The notes below the pieces were generated by a model that saw nothing but the letters and a program-made list of their open reading frames with translations, ran no database searches and had not been told where the DNA came from. The position numbers and the translations under genes are program-made. DNA of 64,000 bases from Granulosicoccus sp947495035 (lineage in GTDB: Bacteria; Pseudomonadota; Gammaproteobacteria; Granulosicoccales; Granulosicoccaceae), in assembly GCF_050589605.1 (NCBI RefSeq), contig NZ_JBNGOO010000002.1, one strand, 5' to 3'. This document shows positions 52,477 through 61,131 of this stretch, piece by piece; positions within the stretch are counted from its first letter, which is position 1; each line of letters begins with the position of its first letter.

Positions 52477-53367
52477 ATGTTGAGCAAGGAACAAATCGAC
52501 TTCTATCAGGAAAACGGCTATCTGATGATCGAAGATGCCTTGAGTGACGAACAGCTTCATCTGTTGCAGTCCGTCACGCAGACGATGATCGAAGCGTCAC
52601 GAGAAGTGAGCCAGAGCAACGATATCTACGATCTTGATCAGGGCCACAGTGCTGCAGAGCCCAGGCTGACACGTATCAAGTTGCCGCACCAGCAACATCC
52701 GGCATTCTGGGATGTGCTGCGGAGCGAGCGGATCACCTCGATGCTGAAACCCCTGGTCGGACCGGACATTCGGCTGCATACCAGCAAGCTGAATACCAAG
52801 GCACCCGGCGGAGGCGCTGCCGTTGAATGGCATCAGGACTGGGCGTTCTACCCGCATACCAATGATGATCTGCTGGCTGTGGGCATCATGCTCGGTGATG
52901 TGGAAATGGACAATGGTCCCTTGCTGGTCATACCCGGCAGCCATCGTGGGCCTGTGCTCAGCCACATGAACAATGGCGTGTTCAGCGGTGCCATCGATCC
53001 GGATGACCCGGCGTTCGATGTCAGCAAGGCGGTGGCCTTGACCGGCAAGGCCGGTAGCATGAGTGTTCATCATGTGCGTACCCTGCACGGCTCTGCGCCC
53101 AATCTGTCGAACAAGGCTCGCCTGTTGTTGCTGTACGAATGTGGTGCTGCTGATGCATGGCCGATTGCAGGCAGTGTCAGTGCGTTCACCGGTATGAGTC
53201 AGACCGGGTTCTGGCAGGCACTCAACGAGCGCACGATCTGTGGTGAACAACCCTTGCAACCGAGGCTGGCCGATGTGCCGATCCGGATGCCTTTGCCTCC
53301 GCCACCGGATAGCTCATCGATATTCAAGGTACAGCAGAGCAGTGGTGCCAGGAGTGCCTTTGCATGA
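52477..53367 (+). CDS. Phytanoyl-CoA dioxygenase (PhyH) family protein
   Basis: A 296-residue Fe(II)/2-oxoglutarate-dependent oxygenase. The iron triad is visible as HxD in EWHQDWAFYPH and the distal His in TLHGSAPN, followed by an Arg for 2-oxoglutarate. ATG 52477 follows GGGGAGA at 7 bases; the frame upstream lies in the promoter. As first gene of the LacI-controlled cluster it probably hydroxylates or demethylates a small substrate. The substrate is unknown. Confidence 0.88.
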   Translation: MLSKEQIDFYQENGYLMIEDALSDEQLHLLQSVTQTMIEASREVSQSNDIYDLDQGHSAAEPRLTRIKLPHQQHPAFWDVLRSERITSMLKPLVGPDIRLHTSKLNTKAPGGGAAVEWHQDWAFYPHTNDDLLAVGIMLGDVEMDNGPLLVIPGSHRGPVLSHMNNGVFSGAIDPDDPAFDVSKAVALTGKAGSMSVHHVRTLHGSAPNLSNKARLLLLYECGAADAWPIAGSVSAFTGMSQTGFWQALNERTICGEQPLQPRLADVPIRMPLPPPPDSSSIFKVQQSSGARSAFA

Positions 53368-53454
53368 ATCACAGGGCCACAGGATCATCGGCAGGCGATG
53401 GGGTTATAGTCACTGGACTGAACTGAAGTCTGTCACCAGCGGAAGAATCCTTCA

Positions 53455-54297
53455 ATGACGCAGCTCATTACCGGTCACACTCGGTTCATCGCTCACTTGG
53501 GTGTGCCCACCGAGAGCTTTCGTGCGCCGATGATCTACAACCCGTATTTCGACGCCCATGGCATTGATGTGGTCGTCTTGCCCATGGGCTGCGAACCCGA
53601 GGATTACGTGACGTTTCTGCCATTGCTGGCGCGGCAGCGCAATTTTGTCGGGGCATTGGTCACCATGCCGTTCAAGAAGACGACAGTCGCGTTGCTGGAC
53701 GAAGCCAGTACTGCTGTACAGATTTGCGGTGCCTGCAATGCGGTAAGGCGCAATGAGCATGGCAAGTTGATTGGTGACATGTTCGATGGCCAGGGATTTA
53801 CCCGTGGTGTGTCCAGACAGGGCTACATGATGCGTGGTGTGTCAGCACTGGTGGTGGGCGCGGGCGGTGTTGGGTCCTCCATCGCGGCATCATTGGCTGA
53901 AGAGGGTGTGAGCCGTCTTGGACTGTTCGACACCGATACCGATGCCGCATTGCAATTGGCTGAAAAACTGCAGAGACACTATCCGTGCATCGTGACAAGC
54001 TGCGGATCCAATGATCCGGTCGGTTGGGACATCGTCATCAATGCGACCCCGCTGGGGATGTCCTCAGGCGATCCCATGCCCATCGATGTCAGTCGTCTGT
54101 TGCCGGATACCTTTGTTGGCGAAGTCGTCATGAAGCAGGAGGAAACAGCCTTTCTCGCAGCGGCCCGAGAACAGGGCTGTCGTACACAGATCGGGACTGA
54201 TATGCTATACGAACAAATACCGGCCTATCTTGAATTTTTCGGCCTGCCTACCACCAAGCCGGATGAGCTTCGCAAGCTTGCCCGCCTGCAATACTGA
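53455..54297 (+). CDS. Shikimate dehydrogenase family protein (AroE-like)
   Basis: A 280-residue NAD(P)-dependent dehydrogenase. Catalytic Lys in VTMPFKK, Asn in GACNAV and Asp in IGDMFDGQGF (the usual site reads GDNTDG), plus the nucleotide loop VVGAGGVGSSIA. The altered motif and catabolic setting argue for a substrate other than biosynthetic shikimate, such as a quinate-like or other cyclic polyol acid. It is 87 bases after the PhyH gene. Confidence 0.85.
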   Translation: MTQLITGHTRFIAHLGVPTESFRAPMIYNPYFDAHGIDVVVLPMGCEPEDYVTFLPLLARQRNFVGALVTMPFKKTTVALLDEASTAVQICGACNAVRRNEHGKLIGDMFDGQGFTRGVSRQGYMMRGVSALVVGAGGVGSSIAASLAEEGVSRLGLFDTDTDAALQLAEKLQRHYPCIVTSCGSNDPVGWDIVINATPLGMSSGDPMPIDVSRLLPDTFVGEVVMKQEETAFLAAAREQGCRTQIGTDMLYEQIPAYLEFFGLPTTKPDELRKLARLQY

Positions 54298-54310
54298 GAA
54301 AAAGACAAGC

Positions 54311-55075
54311 ATGGATTTGCCACTCAACCACTTCAAGGCCGCATTGAAGGAAGGGCGTCGACAGATTGGGTTATGGTGTTCGTTCCCGGATTCGGGAGCG
54401 GTGGAAATGCTGGCTGGTTGTGGCTATGACTGGCTGTTGCTGGATACTGAACATTCGGCCATGGGGGCAGTGGAAACCATGCCATTGATGCAGGCCGCCG
54501 CGCCCTACGATGTCACCACCATTGTCCGGCCCGGCTGGAACAATCCAGTAGAGATCAAGAAGCTGCTCGATTGTGGCGCTCAGAGCCTGTTGATCCCCTA
54601 TGTGCAGAACGCAGAGGAAGCTGAACAGGCCGTTGCTGCCGTGCGATATCCACCGGCAGGTATTCGTGGGGTCGCCGGCATGACCCGAGGCAGTCGCTAC
54701 GGCGCCATCCAGGATTATGCCAAACGGGCCCATGAGCAAATCTGTCTGCTGGTGCAGGTAGAGACGAAAGAGGCGATGGCAAACATCGAGCAGATCGCAG
54801 CGGTTGATGGAGTGGATGGTATCTTCATCGGACCTGCAGATCTGGCCGCTTCGATGGGCCACGCTGGCGAGCCCTCGCATCCAGAGGTCAAGGCTGCGGT
54901 TCTCGATGGCACTCGTCGTATCGGCAAGGCAGGCTTGCCTGCAGGTATCCTGACCCTGGATCAGAGTTTCCTGCGAGAAGTGGCCGATGCCGGAGCTGTA
55001 TTCATTGCAGTCGACACGGACGCTGCACTTCTGAGGCGCAATGCGCTGGCACGGCGAGAAGAGTGGCGCGACTGA
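54311..55075 (+). CDS. HpcH/HpaI family aldolase (second copy)
   Basis: A 254-residue pyruvate-class aldolase, with DTEHSAMG (base His), VQVETKEA (metal Glu) and IGPADLAASMG (metal Asp). It begins 13 bases after the AroE-like gene. It differs from the copy at 39740 in sequence and operon, so it probably cleaves a different keto acid. Confidence 0.88.
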   Translation: MDLPLNHFKAALKEGRRQIGLWCSFPDSGAVEMLAGCGYDWLLLDTEHSAMGAVETMPLMQAAAPYDVTTIVRPGWNNPVEIKKLLDCGAQSLLIPYVQNAEEAEQAVAAVRYPPAGIRGVAGMTRGSRYGAIQDYAKRAHEQICLLVQVETKEAMANIEQIAAVDGVDGIFIGPADLAASMGHAGEPSHPEVKAAVLDGTRRIGKAGLPAGILTLDQSFLREVADAGAVFIAVDTDAALLRRNALARREEWRD

Positions 55076-55126
55076 GACTGTATGCCGCTATCGAAAATCG
55101 ACTGAGCAAGAATCGGGAGAATCAAG

Positions 55127-55711
55127 CTGGCTGCCATTGCGCGTTATCTATCACATCCGCAGGTCATTATCGATCCCGACAGCGATGTCATGTCCTGGTC
55201 GTTGAATGACACGGGAAAATCAAGGGTGGCTGCACTGGTGGAATCAGGCGTACTGAGGGGGACGAATCGCGTGGTCTCCAGCGCAGAGACCAAGGCCATT
55301 GAAACTGCCGAACCACTGGCGAACAGACTCGGCTGTGAGCTCGAGATCAGGCAGCTCATGCACGAAAATGATCGCTCTTCAACAGGTTTCCTGCCGCCGC
55401 AGGAGTTCGAGGCTGTTGCCGATCAGTTCTTTGCCGAGCCGGCTGTCAGTGTCAGAGGGTGGGAAACGGCCCGGCAGGCACAAGGCAGAATCGTCTCGGA
55501 AGTCGAATACTGTCTGGATCAACCCGCTTCGGGGGATGTATTGTTTGTAGGCCACGGGGGCGTTGGAACCCTGCTGCTGTGTCATCTGCTGAGTGTACCG
55601 ATCAGCAGGGATCTGGATCAGGGGGCAGGAGGTGGAGGAAATTTTTTCCGGTTCTCCATCGACTCGCGTGAGGTACTGAATCGGTGGCTACCCATGGAGC
55701 GCATGGCATAG
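55127..55711 (+). CDS. Histidine phosphatase family protein with probable CTG start
   Basis: A branch-1 histidine phosphatase-like protein of about 194 residues. The first ATG in frame (55190) would omit ARYLSHPQV, which carries the expected N-terminal catalytic His (about residue 10), although the second catalytic motif FVGHGGVG is intact. The frame is open back to a stop at 55103, and the only well-placed start is a CTG at 55127 with GGGAGA about 7 bases upstream. So either a rare CTG start is used or the gene has lost its start. Fourth gene of the LacI-controlled cluster. Confidence 0.65.
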   Translation: MAAIARYLSHPQVIIDPDSDVMSWSLNDTGKSRVAALVESGVLRGTNRVVSSAETKAIETAEPLANRLGCELEIRQLMHENDRSSTGFLPPQEFEAVADQFFAEPAVSVRGWETARQAQGRIVSEVEYCLDQPASGDVLFVGHGGVGTLLLCHLLSVPISRDLDQGAGGGGNFFRFSIDSREVLNRWLPMERMA

Positions 55712-55712
55712 T

Positions 55713-55790
55713 GATCGCTTGATCGCTTGTTCGCTTGACCGCCCGGTTGCATCCGACCGTAATTGACCGCAACTGACCGCAACTGACCAT
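55713..55790. repeat. Short tandem repeats between convergent genes
   Basis: Two arrays: GATCGCTT, GATCGCTT, GTTCGCTT (8-base unit, 55713-55736) and AATTGACCGC, AACTGACCGC, AACTGACCAT (10-base unit, 55761-55790). They lie between the phosphatase stop and the reductive dehalogenase stop. No function is evident. Confidence 0.7.
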
Positions 55791-55800
55791 CACTGCGCCA

Positions 55801-58800
55801 CTATAGATCGATTTCCACCAATCCGTTCTTCTTCATGGCGCGGGATTGGCACAGAATCATCGAGGATTGTCGCTGCTTTGCGGACAGGACGAAATCTCGA
55901 TGTTCCACCTCGCCAGAACTCAGCTTGCATTTGCAGACGCCACAGATTCCGTCGCTGCATTTGACGTCGATCGCGAAACCGTTGTCATTCAGTACATCGG
56001 CAGCACTCTTGTCTGCGGGTACGGTGAACTGTTGACCACTGCGCGACAACTTCAGTGTGAATTCATGATTTACATACTCGGGTTGCTCGGGCACGGAGAA
56101 ATACTCCAGATGGCGTGCCTCTTCCGGGAAGCCGGCTTTTTCGGCAGCCAGCATGACACTGTCCATGTATCGACCGGCACCACAGGTGTAGATGTGCCAG
56201 CCATTCGTATAGCCGCTCAGGGCCTGGTCAAGGTCCAGGCGACTGCCTTCATCACTGATATGCAGGCATACCTTGTCGTTCCAGGCAAAGCGAGACAGGT
56301 CATCGAGATAAGCCATGCTGGAACGTGAGCGTCCGGAGTAGTGCAGGATGAATTCACGACCCTGCGCATGCAGCTCATGCGCCATGGCGATCATGGGGGT
56401 GATACCGATGCCGCCTCCCATGAGAAATGACATGCTGGCATCGGGAGACAAGGGAAAATGATTGATCGGCTGCGATACGAACAGTTTTCGACCCGGGGTG
56501 AATATGCGATGAAGTAGCGCCGAACCTCCGCGACCACTTTCCTCTCGCAGGACACCGATCTGGTAGCTCTTGCGATCGGCCGGATTGCCTGACATGGAAT
56601 ACTGGCGCAGATATTCCGGAGCAACGACCAGATCCAGGTGAGCGCCGGCTTGCCACTGGGGCAACTCGTCGCCGTTCACCGATTTGAACTCGTATTTCGA
56701 TATGCCATCGGCCATCTTCTCGGCAAGCGTGATTTCCACCTGAATGACCGGACTGTCTCCTTCGGCCATGTAGCGATGGATCATGGCGTCATCGCCTTCA
56801 TCCAGCCGGGACTTGTACTGCCGAGCCGAGATCATCGACTGATAGGCCTTGATGCCTGCTTCACGATCCATCGGAAACGGGTAGGGATAGGGATGGGGAG
56901 CGAGCGGTGCAGGATACACGGCGAGTGTCTGATCCTCGAATTTCACCTCCAGGTCTTTTTGCAGATCTCGTTGGTTGACCGGTGTACTGGTGGGACGATA
57001 ACCACCATCTTCCTGTATCTCGAGATCCCACCACCACTTCTTCACCGGGTTGAGGCTGCCATTGCCGACGACATCATCCAGCTTGCTCAGCACAGGGGCA
57101 GTCGAGGGCATGTTCATGGCCGCCCAGCGAAACGGTGTCTCCTTGAAGATTCCCTCCAGATTCCATGGGCAGGTTTTCATGCAGCGACCGCACATGGCGC
57201 CACCGGGTGTTGTGATGCGGTAGGTGGTGCATTTCTGGCTGTCAGATTTCCAGATCTCGTAACCATTGAACATGCGCTTGGGTCCGGCGGTGATGGCTCC
57301 CGAGGGACATTCACGCGCACATTTGTTGCAGCTTTCGCAGAACGTCTGCAGACCGAAGTCAATCGGCTTGTCGTGCTGCATCGGCAGATCGGTCGTTACC
57401 GTTCCTGATTTCAGTCGAGGCCCCAGGTAGGGGTTGAGAATGACTTCGCCGATGCGGCTGACTTCGCCAAGACCCGACAACAACAGCAACGGGGGTTGCA
57501 GTACTTCACCATCCATGACGGTATGAGCCTTGGCGCTATAGCCAAGATTGCGGATCTGTCTTGCCATCACACCGCCAAGCAGGGAAAAACGCAGATAGGC
57601 GCGCATGGATTGCGCAACGGCGATCCAGTCGTCGCCGGAAGAGCCTTCCATGGTCTCATAGCCCTGGTCGATGACCATGCTGATGGCCTGGTCGTGCGGA
57701 GGGTCTAGAACCTCACCACGGGCATCATGGCTGTACCAGGCCCAGTCCGGGCAACGGGAAATGCCGACGGCATCGATACCCAGAAAATAGCTGCTTGCCT
57801 TGACCAGTTCGGCGGCCTCGGCCGGGTCCATGCGAACCTTGTCCGGTGAAGGCGTGCCGTCCTGCAACAGTACGAAGGCTCCCAGGGCACGCCGCTGGGC
57901 CATTGATGGAGCGGCCTTGCGCACGTAGTGTCCCCCCTTGGCAGCGTCCTGCAACTTCTTCCCCATATCGCCGAACTGGGCTCGGGCGAACATGTCGGTG
58001 CGTTTGGGAACACGTGCCACTCGAGGTTCGTCAATGTAAGTCGTCGGTTCGTCAACGCGTTTGAGTCTTTCGAAGGGGTGGGCGCCATCGATGAAGCGTC
58101 GCCCGGCATAGGGAACGGCATTGGCAGCACGCTTGTTCGAGCGAGTGCCCAGTTTCCAGGCCAGGCCAAATGCCGATGCTGGTTGCTCGGACAGTGGCAG
58201 CAGCGGTTGATCAGCCGCCATGCTGAAGGTGGTGGTCACGGCCGACAGGCCGAACCGTGTGCCGATGTACGGATGGGTCAGAACATCGTTCTCGACAGTT
58301 GCCAGTCCTGCGCTCACTGCCAGTCTGTTCAGGTCCACATCACTACTGGTAACGGTATGAGCACGTGCATCGTGACCCAGAAGACGCAAGTAGTTGGCAA
58401 GAACCACGGCAGTTTCCGCCGCGAGCAATCCCGCCCGATGCGCGTGTGCGTCGTGTATCCATCCAGTACCCGGTTCACCGGGAAGGATCTCTCTCGGGTT
58501 TTCGTAGAGCAGTACCAGAGCGTGTGTGTGGTTGTCGATGCCGGGTAGCTCCGCCTCCATCGATTCCTTGAGATCAGCCATGATCATGTCGATGCCGGAA
58601 GCCAGGGTCTTGGTCTGCGTGGTTTGCAGATCATGGGCGAGACGCTCGACATCGGCATTGGCGACAGGACTGTCCAACCGGGCTGATTGCGGCAACTGGC
58701 AGATGCCTACCACCGCAGCATCAGCGAAATAGCCGAAGGATTTCAGGTGATTGCTTCGTTCCTGCGGATCGCTGGGGGTCTCGGCCATGGCATTGTTCAC

Positions 58801-59007
58801 CAGACCGCTGCGGATGGCATCGAGCATGGCCTGATGCTCTCGCATGGCGTTGACAATGGAATGGGGCTGTTCGGCTCGTTCGAAGCTGAGCGGTTGCATC
58901 GCAGGCACGTCGACGTGCACAGCGCAATCGCCGGATCGTGCCAGAAGTTCAACCGGGTAAGGACCCAGGTGCGGTGGCCGGTTCTTGCTGGAAAAAAATC
59001 GACTCAT
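55801..59007 (-). CDS. Reductive dehalogenase fused to a flavin/2Fe-2S reductase
   Basis: A 1068-residue cytoplasmic protein without a Tat signal. Residues ~70-290 and ~390-545 are two related halves of a cobalamin-binding reductive dehalogenase core. Two 4Fe-4S sites follow (CESCNKCARECP ~555; KC... plus CGRCMKTCP ~592-617). Residues ~750-970 form a ferredoxin-reductase-like flavin/NAD domain (RQYSMSG ~800, GGGIGITPM ~861), and the C-terminus is a plant-type 2Fe-2S ferredoxin (CSDGICGVC ~1013, last Cys ~1052). This matches the respiration-independent, self-sufficient type known from the bromoxynil dehalogenase BhbA, which removes halogens from aromatics using NAD(P)H in air-tolerant cells. 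Confidence 0.92.
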   Translation of the reverse strand: MSRFFSSKNRPPHLGPYPVELLARSGDCAVHVDVPAMQPLSFERAEQPHSIVNAMREHQAMLDAIRSGLVNNAMAETPSDPQERSNHLKSFGYFADAAVVGICQLPQSARLDSPVANADVERLAHDLQTTQTKTLASGIDMIMADLKESMEAELPGIDNHTHALVLLYENPREILPGEPGTGWIHDAHAHRAGLLAAETAVVLANYLRLLGHDARAHTVTSSDVDLNRLAVSAGLATVENDVLTHPYIGTRFGLSAVTTTFSMAADQPLLPLSEQPASAFGLAWKLGTRSNKRAANAVPYAGRRFIDGAHPFERLKRVDEPTTYIDEPRVARVPKRTDMFARAQFGDMGKKLQDAAKGGHYVRKAAPSMAQRRALGAFVLLQDGTPSPDKVRMDPAEAAELVKASSYFLGIDAVGISRCPDWAWYSHDARGEVLDPPHDQAISMVIDQGYETMEGSSGDDWIAVAQSMRAYLRFSLLGGVMARQIRNLGYSAKAHTVMDGEVLQPPLLLLSGLGEVSRIGEVILNPYLGPRLKSGTVTTDLPMQHDKPIDFGLQTFCESCNKCARECPSGAITAGPKRMFNGYEIWKSDSQKCTTYRITTPGGAMCGRCMKTCPWNLEGIFKETPFRWAAMNMPSTAPVLSKLDDVVGNGSLNPVKKWWWDLEIQEDGGYRPTSTPVNQRDLQKDLEVKFEDQTLAVYPAPLAPHPYPYPFPMDREAGIKAYQSMISARQYKSRLDEGDDAMIHRYMAEGDSPVIQVEITLAEKMADGISKYEFKSVNGDELPQWQAGAHLDLVVAPEYLRQYSMSGNPADRKSYQIGVLREESGRGGSALLHRIFTPGRKLFVSQPINHFPLSPDASMSFLMGGGIGITPMIAMAHELHAQGREFILHYSGRSRSSMAYLDDLSRFAWNDKVCLHISDEGSRLDLDQALSGYTNGWHIYTCGAGRYMDSVMLAAEKAGFPEEARHLEYFSVPEQPEYVNHEFTLKLSRSGQQFTVPADKSAADVLNDNGFAIDVKCSDGICGVCKCKLSSGEVEHRDFVLSAKQRQSSMILCQSRAMKKNGLVEIDL

Positions 59008-59229
59008 CAGTCATCCATCGATAGTCAGAACATGGCCTTCGGCAGGGACAGCGATGTCTGCGGTATTGCCATCAATAACAGGATGCACAGGATAATGGTT
59101 CCATTGGAACGGTTGCAACGGAACCACCAGCAGAGTCGACCATTCGGTGTGATCGCGAGCCTCTGTGGCAGCCATTGTCTGAACACACGACAATGGCGCA
59201 CACAAGACAGATCGGTACTTCCCGACTTG

Positions 59230-60072
59230 TCAGAGCTTGCCGTTGTCGTGGGCCATCTCGTCTGGAATCTCCGAGACCACATCCCAGTGTTCAACGATCT
59301 TCCCGTCTGCCACACGAAAGAGATCGAAAAATGCAGTCGGGGTGCCGCCTTGCTCGCCGGCAGATGCCGTGAAGACGAAGTTGCCTTCGGCAACGATCAA
59401 GGGTGTGGATGAATAGCTCATGGTGATGTCGGCCTCTTTCATGGCGTCGAAGGCCGCCCCCAGTCCGTCCAGACCATTGCCGATGTGCGGGTTGTGCTGG
59501 ATATAGGTTTCTGTGGACAGGTAGTCCGTGATCTTCTCCGGAGCATCGCCGTGCAATACATCATTGACGAATTTCGTCACGAGCAGCTTGTTGGCGGCAG
59601 TCTTGTCCAGATCGATGATATCCCTTGCGCCATCCAGCATGGAATTGCCTGATACCGTGTCAGTCACGAGTGGCTGCAGGTTATCCCAGTGTTCGACCAC
59701 CTGACCGCCCTCGACCCGAAAGACGTCGAAGGCCACCAGGGATTCGGCACCGAAGAGCTGTGCATCCTGATACAGGCCATGGGCCACGACAAGATCCCCT
59801 TCGGCAATCATCCGAAATGTGGTTGACGTGATACCACTATCCTTGAGCAGTGGCAGCAGCTCGATGATGGGGGCAGCTCCGGTAGGCACTGCGGGGTTGT
59901 GCTGGATGTAATCCTCGGCCAGCAGCTTGCGGGTTGCATCGGTATCGAAATCGGTGAACATCGCCTGGAGCGTATCTGCGACCAGTGCCTTGTTGTCATC
60001 ACTGGCAAATGCTGTGGGGGAGAGCGTCGTGGTAATGATTGCGGCAGCGGTCGTGAGGGTCTTGTGATTCAT
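59230..60072 (-). CDS. Secreted protein with two NTF2/SnoaL-like domains
   Basis: A 280-residue protein with a signal peptide (cleavage near AFASDD) and two tandem SnoaL-like polyketide-cyclase folds (~28-150, ~165-275), each with a YIQHNP motif and an IVEHWD/VVEHWD motif. Many such proteins are isomerases, hydrolases or binding proteins of unknown role. It lies 222 bases upstream of the dehalogenase on the same strand and divergent from the LysR gene, so LysR control is likely. Confidence 0.85.
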   Translation of the reverse strand: MNHKTLTTAAAIITTTLSPTAFASDDNKALVADTLQAMFTDFDTDATRKLLAEDYIQHNPAVPTGAAPIIELLPLLKDSGITSTTFRMIAEGDLVVAHGLYQDAQLFGAESLVAFDVFRVEGGQVVEHWDNLQPLVTDTVSGNSMLDGARDIIDLDKTAANKLLVTKFVNDVLHGDAPEKITDYLSTETYIQHNPHIGNGLDGLGAAFDAMKEADITMSYSSTPLIVAEGNFVFTASAGEQGGTPTAFFDLFRVADGKIVEHWDVVSEIPDEMAHDNGKL

Positions 60073-60161
60073 GGGAGGGGACTCGGTTCGAATGGGCTAT
60101 GAGAATGGTGATGATGGCGATACACTGACTATTGGTAAAGCTGGCTGATTCGATAAGAGCC

Positions 60162-61079
60162 ATGGAAAAAACTGATTATCTGGACATTGATGGGCGGCAG
60201 CTTCGATTGCTGCTGGCCATTCATGAGTCGGGCTCCCTGACGCGGGCGGCACAACGTCTGGACATGAACCAGTCGACCGTGAGTTACTGGCTGGAGCAGC
60301 TGCGCCGAAAGTTCGATGACCCGCTGTTCACTCGGTCAGGCTCGGGAGTGGTTGCCACGGCCAGAGCCGAGCGTCTGATGCCACAGGCAAGAGATCTGCT
60401 GAATGCCCTGAACACCCTGGTAGAGCCCGATGTCTATGAGCCCTCGGAGGACAACGGCATCCTGCGCATCGCCGGCAACGCCCTCGAGCGGGATCTGTTC
60501 ATCGAGCCTCTGTACCGACAGATGCGTGAACAGGCGCCGCTACTTTCGCTGCAGCTGATGAAAACCGGTTCGGGCTATCAGGTCATCGATGATCTGCAGC
60601 ACGGACGTAGCGATTTTGCCTTTTTCCCGACCGATCTCAGTCGTGCTGATGGCATCATGCAGCGGGTTCTGCTGAAAAGCCCGTACGTGATCTTTCACGA
60701 TCCGGCCATGGAAAGACCACCGCATGACCTGGACAGCTTTTGCGATTGCGAGCATGCACTGGTCTCTCTGGGGCCTGACAGGTACTCCGCCATTGACGAG
60801 AAACTGGAGAGCCTGGGTAGACGCCGGCGGGTGGTGCTCAGCGTGCCCGACTTCGAGACACTGGCAAACCTGGTACGTCACACCAACATCATCGTCACCT
60901 TGCCGGAAGTCTTCAATCGTGCTGTCTTTCGTGATTTCCGGACAACGACATTGCCCTGGGAACCACCAGTTGCCAATCTGGGAGTGCTATGGCATGCAAG
61001 ACAGCACAACGCTGCGCGTAGTCGCTTCTGGCGTCAATGCATTGCCGAGCTGGTGCAGCAGCAAGGCAAGGCGCCGTGA
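60162..61079 (+). CDS. LysR family transcriptional regulator
   Basis: A 305-residue regulator: N-terminal winged helix (LRLLLAIHESGSLTRAAQRLDMNQSTVSYWLEQ) and a LysR substrate-binding domain. ATG 60162 has only a weak AAGAG upstream. It is divergent from the secreted SnoaL-like gene with ~90 bases between starts, and may control that gene and the dehalogenase in response to an aromatic inducer. Confidence 0.9.
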   Translation: MEKTDYLDIDGRQLRLLLAIHESGSLTRAAQRLDMNQSTVSYWLEQLRRKFDDPLFTRSGSGVVATARAERLMPQARDLLNALNTLVEPDVYEPSEDNGILRIAGNALERDLFIEPLYRQMREQAPLLSLQLMKTGSGYQVIDDLQHGRSDFAFFPTDLSRADGIMQRVLLKSPYVIFHDPAMERPPHDLDSFCDCEHALVSLGPDRYSAIDEKLESLGRRRRVVLSVPDFETLANLVRHTNIIVTLPEVFNRAVFRDFRTTTLPWEPPVANLGVLWHARQHNAARSRFWRQCIAELVQQQGKAP

Positions 61080-61131
61080 TCGCTCTGAAACAGTCTATCA
61101 TTGACGCTTTTCAACCTTGTCGGAGTACCTC

